Source: Oscillospiraceae bacterium (GTDB taxonomy: Bacteria; Bacillota; Clostridia; Oscillospirales; Acutalibacteraceae). Taken from it: a stretch of 64,000 nucleotides of DNA. Below, one piece after another: positions 53,810-62,170 of this stretch; positions within the stretch are counted from its first letter, which is position 1, and the number at the start of each line of letters is the position of its first letter. A program made the translations under genes and the position numbers. Location of the stretch: positions 1-64,000 of the forward strand of contig SVPH01000006.1 in assembly GCA_015065965.1 (NCBI GenBank), in the 5' to 3' direction. The notes beneath the pieces are model-generated. The model was not told where the DNA came from. It did not search any database and saw nothing but the letters and a program-made list of their open reading frames with translations.

Positions 53810-55400
53810 GAAGAAACGTGCAGCAGTGGTTTTAGGAATTCTTGTTTTTGTGTTTGGAGTCATAGGTGTCAGAATCGGTTATATAACAACCGATGTCAAG
53901 CAGGCGGCTGTTCCGCAGTCTGCAATGACAATAGACATTGAAACACTGAGAGGAACAATCTATGATTGCAACTTGCAGCCTCTGACCAACGGAGAAACAT
54001 CTGTTTATGTTGCCGCAAAGCCTTCGGGGTATGCTCTCGGTCAGATAAAAGGTAAGGTTTTGCCTGAGGTGTTTGAATCAGTTCTTGAACGCATGTCAAC
54101 GGGTAAGCCCGTTGCGGTTAAAGTGGATTCTTCAGTTGTATCCAGTAAGGATATCAAGGAAATTAAAGTGCCTGAGAGATATGATTCATCTTCGCTCGCA
54201 TGCCATGTTATCGGTTACCTTAACGGTGAAGGCCACGGTGTAAGCGGAATTGAAAAATCTTTTGACAGTTTGCTGTTGCGAGGAACATCAACTGTCAGCG
54301 TTAGGTTTTCCTCCAATGCAAAGGGCAGAGTAATGCTCGGTGAAGAAATTGTTGTAACAGGTAACGGAATGCCGAAAAGCGGCGTTGTGTTGACTATTGA
54401 TAAAAATATACAGGCAATAACCGAAAAAGCGCTCGATGATTCAGGCGCAGACTGTGCGGCTGCAGTTGTAATTGAAATTGAAAGCGGAGCAATAAGAGCA
54501 TGTGTTTCAAGACCGATTTTTGATCAGAATAACATTGCACAAAGTCTTGATGATGAAAAATCACCGCTTATCAACAGGGCGTTTTTACCGTTCACTGTAG
54601 GATCGGTTTTTAAACCCGTTGTTGCCGCTGCTGCCCTTGAAAACGGAATTGACAAAAATTTTGAATATAACTGTACAGGCAGTGTGACATACAACGGTGT
54701 AACATTCAATTGCCACAAAAAGGAAGGGCACGGCATCCTTGATATGTCGGGTGCTGTTGCACAATCATGCAACACTTATTTTATCGCTCTTGCACTTGAA
54801 ACGGGAGCGGATAATGTTTTGAAAACTGCTGAAAAATTCGGCTTTGGAAAAGAAACCGTTTTTTCGAACGGAATTAAAGCAGCCGCCGGATATCTGCCCG
54901 AATTGAACGAACTTGATTCAAAAGCATCGGTGGCAAATATATCGTTCGGTCAGGGTTTGCTTCTTGCAACACCGGTTCAAATTTGCGCGGTTATGGCGGC
55001 AATAGCAAGGGGAGGCGTATATACAGAACCGTATCTGATTGAGGGAGAAACAGATGAAAACGGCGATTTTGTTCAAATCAGATCATACGGAGAGCGAAAA
55101 CAAATCATTTCTGTTGAATCAGCAGATCTTTTGAAAGGGTTTCTTGAAAGAGTTATAAAAGAAGGCAGCGGAAGCCGTGCATCAAGTGATTTTGTATCTG
55201 CAGCCGGCAAAACTGCAACCGCACAGACAGGCAAAACAGAAAACGGCGAAGAAATATATAATGCATGGTTTGCAGGTTATTTTCCTGCGGATAATCCCAG
55301 GTTTGCAGTTGCAATTTTAAAAGAAAATGGCGGAGAGGGTGCGGTGAGTTGTGCTCCTGTTTTTAAAGAAATTGCCGAAAATTGCAGACAATATTACTAA
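53808..55400 (+). CDS. Class B penicillin-binding protein (PBP2/SpoVD-like transpeptidase)
   Basis: 530 aa from TTG 53808. N-terminal TM helix (VVLGILVFVFGVIGVRIGY). The transpeptidase motifs are GSVFKP (Ser266-x-x-Lys269), SCN at 320-322, and GKTATAQTG at 467 on, where the usual KTG is KTA. A dimerisation domain is short. It crosslinks peptidoglycan in division or sporulation. The Shine-Dalgarno lies in the stem of the upstream hairpin. PBP of this type normally sits with mur/spo genes; here it stands alone. Confidence 0.9.
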   Translation: MKKRAAVVLGILVFVFGVIGVRIGYITTDVKQAAVPQSAMTIDIETLRGTIYDCNLQPLTNGETSVYVAAKPSGYALGQIKGKVLPEVFESVLERMSTGKPVAVKVDSSVVSSKDIKEIKVPERYDSSSLACHVIGYLNGEGHGVSGIEKSFDSLLLRGTSTVSVRFSSNAKGRVMLGEEIVVTGNGMPKSGVVLTIDKNIQAITEKALDDSGADCAAAVVIEIESGAIRACVSRPIFDQNNIAQSLDDEKSPLINRAFLPFTVGSVFKPVVAAAALENGIDKNFEYNCTGSVTYNGVTFNCHKKEGHGILDMSGAVAQSCNTYFIALALETGADNVLKTAEKFGFGKETVFSNGIKAAAGYLPELNELDSKASVANISFGQGLLLATPVQICAVMAAIARGGVYTEPYLIEGETDENGDFVQIRSYGERKQIISVESADLLKGFLERVIKEGSGSRASSDFVSAAGKTATAQTGKTENGEEIYNAWFAGYFPADNPRFAVAILKENGGEGAVSCAPVFKEIAENCRQYY

Positions 55401-55458
55401 AACAAATGCAAATGTTTTATACAAAATGCCAAAAATTGGGTAAAAAGCCATTTTTCTA

Positions 55459-55487
55459 TTGAAAAAATATTGCATTTGGAATATAAT
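55459..55487 (+). promoter_or_regulatory. Promoter of the small DUF6514-like gene
   Basis: TTGAAA at 55459, 17 bases, TATAAT at 55482. A perfect inverted repeat GTGACG-CAT-CGTCAC (55490-55504) lies right after the -10 box, around the expected start of transcription, and could be an operator. Confidence 0.7.
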
Positions 55488-55523
55488 ATGTGACGCATCG
55501 TCACTTCGACGTGAAAAGGGGTT

Positions 55524-55730
55524 ATGAAATTGTATAAAATGCAATGTAAAGAAATTGAGATAGAAGGAGAATCGCGAACGCTTTGCGGCATATCGGATGA
55601 GAGCGGTTTTTTCTGCGAATTTACTGATGATTTAGAAGAGGCGCATAGAACCGTTGAACTCCTCAACAAAAATAAGATCGAGCCTTGTCATGTTTATGAT
55701 ATTATTGAGGATTTGTTCTATTCGGGATGA
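55524..55730 (+). CDS. Small DUF6514-like protein
   Basis: 68 aa. MKLYKMQCKEIEIEGESRTL start, then CGISDESGFFCEFTDDLEEAHRTVELLNKN. Resembles small Clostridia proteins of the DUF6514 group. AAAAGGGG precedes the ATG. Has its own promoter with an adjacent inverted repeat. Function unknown. Confidence 0.65.
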   Translation: MKLYKMQCKEIEIEGESRTLCGISDESGFFCEFTDDLEEAHRTVELLNKNKIEPCHVYDIIEDLFYSG

Positions 55731-55796
55731 GATAATTGAAACAAAAAATTCTGAAAAACAAATAAAAAATAATTTAAAAAATTTTTGAAAAAACCC

Positions 55797-55825
55797 TTGA
55801 CAATACCATTCTACTTTGCTATAAT
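55797..55825 (+). promoter_or_regulatory. Promoter of the tRNA-Leu genes
   Basis: TTGACA at 55797, 17 bases, TATAAT at 55820, a consensus promoter 30 bases before the first tRNA-Leu. Confidence 0.88.
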
Positions 55826-55854
55826 AGGCAACGTTCCGAGCGAACAAAAGATAT

Positions 55855-55938
55855 GCGAGAGTGGCGGAATCGGCAGACGCGCACGTTTGAGCGGCGTGTG
55901 GTAATCCCGTACGGGTTCAAGTCCCGTCTCTCGCACCA
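55855..55938 (+). tRNA. tRNA-Leu (GAG)
   Basis: Acceptor GCGAGAG pairs with CTCTCGC, followed by A and CCA. The D-arm tggcggaatcggcagacgc is typical of tRNA-Leu. The anticodon loop reads TTGAGCG between CACGT and GCGTG, so the anticodon is GAG. Position 37 would be C, unusual since a purine is the rule. T-arm ACGGG TTCAAGT CCCGT. Confidence 0.88.
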
Positions 55939-55939
55939 G

Positions 55940-55968
55940 GAGGATTCCGCAAGGAATCCTCTTTTTAA
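55940..55968 (+). terminator. Hairpin between the two tRNA-Leu genes
   Basis: GAGGATTCC and GGAATCCTC with a GCAA tetraloop, then TTTTT. It would end the first tRNA transcript, so the second tRNA may have its own weak promoter or be read through. Confidence 0.85.
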
Positions 55969-56039
55969 TAAGCGGAATTAAGCACAGTGCTCCGCCTCGG
56001 CTGCCCGACCGTGTAAAATTTACGGGCAAAACAGAATAT

Positions 56040-56126
56040 GCGGATATGGCGGAATTGGCAGACGCGTTAGATTCAGGTTCTAATGAATGCAAGTTCGTGC
56101 AGGTTCAAGTCCTGTTATCCGCACCA
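56040..56126 (+). tRNA. tRNA-Leu (CAG)
   Basis: Acceptor GCGGATA pairs with TATCCGC, then A and CCA. Anticodon stem TTAGA/TCTAA encloses TTCAGGT, giving CAG. The variable arm is long, as expected for Leu. The track ORF 55811-56092 on the minus strand is a false ORF across both tRNAs. Confidence 0.92.
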
Positions 56127-56133
56127 TAGTACT

Positions 56134-56176
56134 AATGCCGTATTGATACAATTTGTGTCGATATGGCATTTTTTTC
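56134..56176 (+). terminator. Terminator after tRNA-Leu (CAG)
   Basis: AATGCCGTATTGATACA and TGTCGATATGGCATT pair with some G-U pairs, then T7. Confidence 0.8.
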
Positions 56177-56273
56177 TTTATAAATCTTCAATTATAACAC
56201 ATCTGCTGTACTGATTAATGTACTTTTGATATGTTATAATTTTGCTCATCAAATTATAAAAAGGAGATTTATA

Positions 56274-56639
56274 ATGGAAAACAGAATTGTTATTTATCAA
56301 ATTTTTAACGGAGAAACAACACCTCTGCCCGAAAGAACACCGCAAGAGAAAATTGAAATTGCGTGTGCCGAAATGGTTGGCGGAGTGTATTTCACAACAG
56401 CAAAAGAACTTGAAGAATATGTTGAAAAAACAAGAAATGAAAAGTATTTGAGAAAGCAGAAAATGAGGGCATACAGAGAGAATTGCGGACTTTTGATTGA
56501 TGAAGCCGCAACCTTGCTCGGAATATCAAAAACATACCTTGTTAAAATTGAAAACGGTGAAAAAGACCCGACTCTCGAATTAGCCTTGAAAATCGCAAAG
56601 TTTTATAAAACAACGGTTGATGAATTGTTTGTAACATGA
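56274..56639 (+). CDS. XRE-family regulator
   Basis: 121 aa from ATG 56274 (AAAAGGAG upstream; the track start 56226 lies earlier). The C-terminal half is a helix-turn-helix: MRAYRENCGLLIDEAATLLGISKTYLVKIENGEK in part, of HTH_3 type. The N-terminal 55 residues may be an effector or interaction part. An extended -10 promoter (TGTTATAAT at 56232-56240) lies upstream. It leads a three-gene operon with an Mrr-like nuclease and a HEPN-like protein, so it is likely its regulator. Confidence 0.8.
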   Translation: MENRIVIYQIFNGETTPLPERTPQEKIEIACAEMVGGVYFTTAKELEEYVEKTRNEKYLRKQKMRAYRENCGLLIDEAATLLGISKTYLVKIENGEKDPTLELALKIAKFYKTTVDELFVT

Positions 56640-56682
56640 TACAATATAAGAAATTATTTTATTTTGCGAAGGCGGCTGTTGT

Positions 56683-57297
56683 ATGCGAAAAAAAGATGAT
56701 TTATGGATGGGATTTCTTGTAATCGCAGGAATCCCTTTGCTTCTTATTTTAGAATATCCATTTGAGTTGTTGATAATATTGATAGCTATTGCTTTGATTA
56801 TCGTTTTAGCATTATTAATAAAAAATAGTGAAGGTCCTAGAAGATTAAAAAAAGCAAACAAGTTATCAGCGGCAACAAGCAAATCAGAAATTAAAATAGG
56901 TGTGTATAATCAACTTGAGATTATAGACGCAATGAAAGGTTCAGAATTTGAGACATTCGTTGTAGAATTGTTAAAATGTAATGGTTTTTCTAACGTTTCT
57001 CAAACCAAATTAAGCGGAGATTTTGGTGTTGATGTTATTGGATTTAAAGATAACAAAAAATACGTTTTTCAATGTAAACGATTTAAGGGGAAATTGGGGC
57101 TAAAACCCATTCAAGAAGCATATGCAGGAAAGAGGCATTATCGAGCAGATGAAGCAGTGGTTGTTACAAATTCTGAATTTACAAAAGCAGCAATGGAGCT
57201 TGCATCAGATACTGATATAATTTGTTGCGATAGAAATCAGCTAACTAAACTTTTAGAAAACTATGTCATACTAAAAAATAATATAAATGTGAAGTAA
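56683..57297 (+). CDS. Membrane-anchored Mrr-like restriction endonuclease
   Basis: 204 aa. Two hydrophobic N-terminal helices (GFLVIAGIPLLLILEYPFELLIILIAIALI in part) anchor it. The Mrr_cat domain contains GSEFETFVVELLKCNGF, then LSGDFGVDVIGF and YVFQCKRF, giving the D...QxK catalytic pattern of PD-(D/E)xK nucleases. Mrr-like enzymes cut modified DNA. It follows the XRE gene by 43 bases. A role in defence against phage DNA is inferred from family and context. Confidence 0.85.
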   Translation: MRKKDDLWMGFLVIAGIPLLLILEYPFELLIILIAIALIIVLALLIKNSEGPRRLKKANKLSAATSKSEIKIGVYNQLEIIDAMKGSEFETFVVELLKCNGFSNVSQTKLSGDFGVDVIGFKDNKKYVFQCKRFKGKLGLKPIQEAYAGKRHYRADEAVVVTNSEFTKAAMELASDTDIICCDRNQLTKLLENYVILKNNINVK

Positions 57298-57313
57298 GCA
57301 CAGGAGATGTTTT

Positions 57314-57898
57314 ATGGACGATGAGTATTTTCGAAGATATGCAAAATTACGTGAAATGGTCATGGCGTGTTATGTAGATTATACCATTTTACAAGGAATT
57401 AAGAACTATAATGATGGTTCTGATAAAACAGGAAAAACACCAAACTGTTTTTTTGGAATAATCAATCATCATTGCATATTGACAAAAGAACATTTGGCTT
57501 TAACTTTGTGGAAATTAACTGACACTCAGGATAAATCAAACACGCTTGTTACACTTAACACATACTTAAGAAAAGAATATAAAGTGAATATTCCTATTCT
57601 GTCAAAAGATAATAGAGAATATCGTGACAAACAACTTACGCCAATACGAAAAAAGATGCTTGCACATAATGATATAGAGAATAGTGGTGTTGTGCTGTAT
57701 ATTGATGAACTTTTCAAGTATTTAGAAGATGTAAAAAAAGCTTTGAATAACCTGTGCTTAGAAAAGATTGATGATCGAGTAAAGCCGATATTGGACACTG
57801 AAATTTTTAATATGGGAGCAAGCTATCAAATCAATCAACATTTGATGTATTTACATCTTTCTGCTTTATATGAAGATGATGCAGGAGATTCAAACTGA
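57314..57898 (+). CDS. AbiU2/HEPN-like protein
   Basis: 194 aa, wholly helical. The segment RDKQLTPIRKKMLAHNDIE contains R-x5-H (RKKMLAH), the HEPN RNase motif, in the AbiU2-like arrangement. It starts 16 bases after the nuclease gene and ends before a terminator. HEPN proteins are common RNases in toxin-antitoxin and abortive infection systems. Assignment is by motif; the partner would be the adjacent XRE or nuclease genes. Confidence 0.65.
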   Translation: MDDEYFRRYAKLREMVMACYVDYTILQGIKNYNDGSDKTGKTPNCFFGIINHHCILTKEHLALTLWKLTDTQDKSNTLVTLNTYLRKEYKVNIPILSKDNREYRDKQLTPIRKKMLAHNDIENSGVVLYIDELFKYLEDVKKALNNLCLEKIDDRVKPILDTEIFNMGASYQINQHLMYLHLSALYEDDAGDSN

Positions 57899-57942
57899 TT
57901 TCAATAATTGTATCAAAACCGTCCATCTTTGCCAAACAGTAT

Positions 57943-57990
57943 AAATCCGAACCTTATGCCAATCGGCGAAGGGTTCGGATTTGTTCTTTT
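57943..57990 (+). terminator. Terminator of the XRE-Mrr-HEPN operon
   Basis: AAATCCGAACC and GGTTCGGATTT form an 11-pair stem with T-rich tail. Confidence 0.88.
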
Positions 57991-58054
57991 TCTGAACGGT
58001 TTATAAAATGAAAAACGAGGGTAGTTTTATCGGCTACCCTCATTTTACGTTGGT

Positions 58055-58213
58055 TTATTCTGATTGTTTAGTCTTCCACTTTTCGAAGATTGCTTTGCCT
58101 TCTTCACTTTCGCAGAAGCTGATTATGTCCGGAAGCAAGGTTCTCACCAATGCATCCATTACGTCTTCCGATATGCCCGAAATCATTTCGGACGGCTTAT
58201 TGTTTTCAGCCAC
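58055..58213 (-). CDS. Small minus-strand ORF (52 aa), hypothetical
   Basis: GTG at 58213 to TAA at 58055. The product starts MAENNKPSEMISGISEDV and ends FEKWKTKQSE, a helical acidic protein. AGGAG lies 16 bases upstream, longer than ideal. A GAGGGTAG/CTACCCTC hairpin with T-rich minus-strand flank (58017-58041) follows its stop. The plus-strand track ORF 58008-58268 is likely its shadow. Not in the ORF track because of size. Confidence 0.55.
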   Translation of the reverse strand: MAENNKPSEMISGISEDVMDALVRTLLPDIISFCESEEGKAIFEKWKTKQSE

Positions 58214-58505
58214 GGAAATTGGTTTTGTTCTCCTTTCTGAGCTTTGTCAGATAGGAGGTTCCTTATGAAAGATCATTTACTCATCTATATTTTAATTTTT
58301 TGTCAAACTTTTTTCATCGTTGCAAATCGACTGATTTTTTACAACTTGAAATTCAGCCATTAGAACAATAGAATCGCAAAATCGAGGTTACAGGTCAAAC
58401 TATACGCACTCCTCGATTACCGCACTTTCAATCCCTTATATATCAACGATTCCAAAGCCTGCTTTTTCTACGTTTTTCAAACTATTAAAAGGAGTTTTTT
58501 TATTT

Positions 58506-58763
58506 ATGATTAATAGCATTATTTCTTGTGAATTTAATATCGATACTGCCTGTGTTGAAGTCAAGCTCACCGACGGTTCAATGGTGTCAATCGACTGCAT
58601 CGCCGTTGAAAACGAATACACAAACAATATGTACGAAACATCAGAACTTGACTTTCTTATCTACAACGAGCCTATGAGTTATGTCAGACTACTGCTCAGC
58701 GGTAAGATGGAAGAATATCTGCTAAATAATACAGATTACACACCATTATCAGATATGAGATAA
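58506..58763 (+). CDS. Small DUF6061-like protein
   Basis: 85 aa after AAAAGGAG. MINSIISCEFNIDTACVEVKL, then DGSMVSIDCIAVENEY and SYVRLLLSGKMEEYL. Matches small Clostridia proteins of DUF6061 style. A 240-base gap before it has only an AATCGAGG/CCTCGATT inverted repeat (58380-58418). Function unknown. Confidence 0.65.
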   Translation: MINSIISCEFNIDTACVEVKLTDGSMVSIDCIAVENEYTNNMYETSELDFLIYNEPMSYVRLLLSGKMEEYLLNNTDYTPLSDMR

Positions 58764-58769
58764 AATTTT

Positions 58770-58812
58770 GCAGGCAACATTTATACTGAATGTTGCCTGC
58801 TATTTTTTATTT
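58770..58812 (+). terminator. Terminator after the DUF6061-like gene
   Basis: GCAGGCAACATT and AATGTTGCCTGC form a 12-pair stem, followed by TATTTTTTATTTTT. Confidence 0.9.
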
Positions 58813-58829
58813 TTAATTGAAATTCAAAA

Positions 58830-60266
58830 TCAAGTTATTTTAAATGCATGATTCATCGGACCTGAATCCTTTCCCAAATCAAGCATTGCGGAAAGAGCTC
58901 CCGAAATATAATCCTTTGCATTTCGTATTGATTCATCAAGGGATAATCCCTTAGCAAGATTTGATGCGATAGCTGACGAAAGAGTGCATCCTGTTCCATG
59001 GGTATTGGGGTTGTTTATTCTTTTGCCTTCAAACCATTTAAATTTGCCGTTTGAATAAAGAAGGTCGTTTGCATCGTTGATACTGTGCCCGCCTTTAAGC
59101 AAAACGGCACATCCGTATTTGTCTCCGATTAACTTTGCGACATTCAGCATATTTTCCTTACTCTGTATTTTTTCACCCGATAAAACTTCTGCTTCGGGAA
59201 TGTTCGGAGTTACAACCGTTGCAATCGGCAAAAGTTCCTCGATAAGAGTTTGCACCGCATCGGTTTTCATCAGTTCTGAACCGCTTGTTGCAACCATAAC
59301 GGGATCAACTACGATATTTTTGGTATTATAAAATTTCAGCCTTTCAGCAATAACAGAAATAAGTTCCGACGATGAAACCATACCGAGTTTAACTGCATCG
59401 GGATAAATATCTTCAAATACCGCATCAATTTGTTCCTTTAAAAATTCGGGTGAAGATTCGGATATTGCAAAAACGCCCATTGTGTTTTGTGCAGTCAGGG
59501 CGGTAATTGCACTCATTGCATAAACGCCATTCATAGTCATTGTTTTAATATCTGCTTGAATTCCTGCACCGCCGCTGCAATCACTTCCTGCTATTGAAAG
59601 TGCGGTTTTCATCGGAGCGGCAAATTTCCAGAATCCTTGCATATCCGTATAATCTGTTATGTAATAATCGCAAAGAGATTTTATTTCAGCCTGATTTTCT
59701 TCGGATTTATCGTAAATCGCAACCACTCTAAATCCGTCTTTCTTAGCTGTTCTTATAGCATAAATTGCATCCTCAAAAACGAATGTATCTTCTTTCGGAG
59801 TAGCAAGATGCCTTAATGCTTCACGGTATATATCGGGTTCATCCTTGCTGTGACCGACGGAGGTGCAAGTAAAGATTTCCGAAAAACATTCTTTTATTCC
59901 GCATCTTTCAAGCGCCGCTTCAACAAGATATTTGTCAGTTGCAGTCGCTATGCACATTTTCACACCGATATTGTGAAGATGCTTTATAAAATCATAAACA
60001 CCCGTTTTCAGCTGAACCTCATTTATGTAATATTTTTCAACCATACGGTTTACACCGTCCATTATTTCGTCAACCGAAAGAGTAACACCGTATTCGCTTT
60101 TATAATAACAAGCCGCATTATAAAGACTCATTGTTTTGAAGGTTTCATTCAGGTTTTCTTTCGGCTTGTATCCGATTGAACGAAGATAAATTTCACCGAT
60201 TGTGTCCCATACAAACATTGAGTCAAAAAGCGTACCGTCAAGGTCGAATATTGCACCTTTAATCAT
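58830..60266 (-). CDS. thiD: Fusion: HAD phosphatase plus HMP/HMP-P kinase ThiD
   Basis: 478 aa. Residues 1-213 are a HAD hydrolase: FDLDGTLFDS (motif I), ATATDKY (motif II), and FEDAIYAIRTAKKDG (motif IV). From residue 219 (MKTALSIAGSDCSGGAGIQAD) a complete ThiD follows, with GGHSINDANDLLY and HGTGCTLSSAIA. No Shine-Dalgarno precedes the internal ATG, so it is a true fusion. The HAD part may be a thiamine phosphate or pyrimidine phosphate phosphatase. Last gene of the thi operon, overlapping thiE by eight bases. Confidence 0.92.
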   Translation of the reverse strand: MIKGAIFDLDGTLFDSMFVWDTIGEIYLRSIGYKPKENLNETFKTMSLYNAACYYKSEYGVTLSVDEIMDGVNRMVEKYYINEVQLKTGVYDFIKHLHNIGVKMCIATATDKYLVEAALERCGIKECFSEIFTCTSVGHSKDEPDIYREALRHLATPKEDTFVFEDAIYAIRTAKKDGFRVVAIYDKSEENQAEIKSLCDYYITDYTDMQGFWKFAAPMKTALSIAGSDCSGGAGIQADIKTMTMNGVYAMSAITALTAQNTMGVFAISESSPEFLKEQIDAVFEDIYPDAVKLGMVSSSELISVIAERLKFYNTKNIVVDPVMVATSGSELMKTDAVQTLIEELLPIATVVTPNIPEAEVLSGEKIQSKENMLNVAKLIGDKYGCAVLLKGGHSINDANDLLYSNGKFKWFEGKRINNPNTHGTGCTLSSAIASNLAKGLSLDESIRNAKDYISGALSAMLDLGKDSGPMNHAFKIT

Positions 60267-60897
60267 TTTTTATCAAATCCTTTGCAAGTGAAAGTAACGT
60301 TTCGGCTTCGGTTTTCGGGTCATCAGATTTCATAATTGCCGAAACAACACAGATTCCTGAAATGCCTATGCCTTTAAGAATATCAAGGTTATCTTTATTA
60401 AGACCGCCGATTGCGTTGACAGGAATAGGCACGGCTTTTGTTATTGCATCAAGAGTTTCGGTTGAAGTGAGAACTGTTACAACCTTGGTAGTTGTAGGAT
60501 AAATTGCACCCACTCCGAGATAATCCGCACCTTGTTTATAAGCTTCTTGTGCCCATGGTACGGTTTTGGCGGTAGCACCTACAATTTTATCATCGCCCAT
60601 CAGCTTTCTTGCAACAGCAACGGGCATATCGCTTGCACCGACGTGAACACCTTCCGCATCAATTGCAAGTGCAACGTCAACTCTGTCATCGATAATAAGA
60701 GGCACATTATATCTTTTTGTAATTTCGTGTACCTTTTCCGCAAGCTCGATATATTCACGGGTAGACTTTTCCTTTTCACGAAGCTGAAGAAGTGTTGCTC
60801 CGCCTTTGAGTGCTTGTTCAACACGACAGAGGAATTCTTCTTCCGTGTAATTGGTGCTGTCAGTTATAAAATATAAAGTCGGATCAAAAATTTTCAT
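60259..60897 (-). CDS. thiE: Thiamine phosphate synthase ThiE
   Basis: About 212 aa from ATG 60897, which has GAGGT seven bases upstream; the ATG at 60903 and track start 60927 are alternatives. TIM barrel with LLQLREKEKSTREY, IDDRVDVALAIDAEGVHVG and GATAKTVPWAQEA, then NAIGGLNKDN. Joins HMP-PP to thiazole phosphate. It follows thiH by 10 bases. Confidence 0.94.
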   Translation of the reverse strand: MKIFDPTLYFITDSTNYTEEEFLCRVEQALKGGATLLQLREKEKSTREYIELAEKVHEITKRYNVPLIIDDRVDVALAIDAEGVHVGASDMPVAVARKLMGDDKIVGATAKTVPWAQEAYKQGADYLGVGAIYPTTTKVVTVLTSTETLDAITKAVPIPVNAIGGLNKDNLDILKGIGISGICVVSAIMKSDDPKTEAETLLSLAKDLIKND

Positions 60898-60907
60898 ATT
60901 CATTACC

Positions 60908-62161
60908 TCACACATACAGATAATCATTCAGAACGGGTTGCAGACCTTCATCGGCAATGTCCTGATACATCTTATCAAGACTGCGGTTATCATCAATTTC
61001 AAACTGCTCGTCGCCCTGAACGCCGTCGGTTTCTTTGCCTGAATATTTGCTTTCGTGGTCACCGATACCTGTTGAAACACCTGCTGAAACCTTTGTTGCG
61101 GCAATCTTTACAATACCGTTTCTGAACTCGGCACTCTCTCGGGAAGATACCGTAATTCCCACATACGGCAAAAAGATACGGTATGCACAAAGCACCTGAC
61201 AAAGCTGCTTTTCGTGAACATCCAAAGGATTGATCTTATCATTGTTGATGATCGGTCTGAGTCTTGGACAGGATAGTGACATTTCAGCATGAGGGTACTT
61301 TCTCTGCAGATAATAGACATGCAATGCACTTGCCAAGGCATCCTTACGGAATTCAGAAAGTCCGAGCAAAGCCGAAAATGCAACACCTCTCATACCGCCA
61401 CGGAGCGCTCTTTCCTGCGCATCAAAACGGTAAGGCCAAACACGCTTGTGACCGAGCAGATGCAGCTTTTCATATTTATCGGCATCGTATGTTTCCTGAA
61501 ATACCGTTACGTAGTCTGCACCGCATTCGTGAAGATATCTGTATTCATCGGTGTTTACGGGATAAATTTCAAGTCCGACCATACGGAAATATTTTCTTGC
61601 CAGTTTACACGCTTCACCGATATATTCAACGTTACTCTGGCCTCTGCTTTCGCCTGTGAGAATCAGAATTTCCTCCATACCGCTGTCTGCAATAACCTTC
61701 ATCTCTTTTTCAATCTGTTCCATTGAAAGTTTCATACGCTTGATATGGTTATAGCAGTTAAAACCGCAATAAACACAGTAATTTTCACAGTAGTTTGCTA
61801 TGTAAAGAGGTGTAAACAGATAGACGGTGTTTCCGAAGTGTTTGCTTGTTTCGAGTCTTGCACGTTCAGCCATTTGCTCAAGAAACGGTTCTGCCGCAGG
61901 GGAGAGAAGAGCTTTAAAATCATCTATCGTACAAGTATTGTGTTCCAATGCCGCCTTAACATCATCGGCAGTATATTCTGAATAATCATAGGAGTTCATC
62001 TGTGCCATAACGTTTTTACAAACATCCGACTCGATTATCTCCATACCGCTCATATATTCCATATGGTTTTTACGGAATGAAGGGTCGCTTTCGAGTCTGT
62101 GCTTTTTCTCAAGTGCTTCGGAAGAAAGATACTCCGAATCTACAAAAAATTGATTTTCCAT
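60908..62161 (-). CDS. thiH: 2-iminoacetate synthase ThiH
   Basis: 417 aa. Radical-SAM cluster motif CENYCVYCGF (CxxxCxxC), preceded by YIAN, and ILILTGESRGQSNVEYI, typical of ThiH. It cleaves tyrosine to yield dehydroglycine for thiazole formation, the anaerobic route replacing ThiO. Presence of ThiH rather than ThiO indicates an anaerobe. Confidence 0.95.
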   Translation of the reverse strand: MENQFFVDSEYLSSEALEKKHRLESDPSFRKNHMEYMSGMEIIESDVCKNVMAQMNSYDYSEYTADDVKAALEHNTCTIDDFKALLSPAAEPFLEQMAERARLETSKHFGNTVYLFTPLYIANYCENYCVYCGFNCYNHIKRMKLSMEQIEKEMKVIADSGMEEILILTGESRGQSNVEYIGEACKLARKYFRMVGLEIYPVNTDEYRYLHECGADYVTVFQETYDADKYEKLHLLGHKRVWPYRFDAQERALRGGMRGVAFSALLGLSEFRKDALASALHVYYLQRKYPHAEMSLSCPRLRPIINNDKINPLDVHEKQLCQVLCAYRIFLPYVGITVSSRESAEFRNGIVKIAATKVSAGVSTGIGDHESKYSGKETDGVQGDEQFEIDDNRSLDKMYQDIADEGLQPVLNDYLYV

Positions 62162-62170
62162 ATTTTCTCC

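Noticed and set aside
55811-56092. Minus-strand ORF of 93 aa with RETGLEPVR
   Set aside because: It spans both tRNA-Leu genes in antisense and is a known type of false ORF.
58008-58268. Plus-strand ORF of 86 aa
   Set aside because: The opposite strand gives a more protein-like small ORF with a terminator; this one is probably its shadow.
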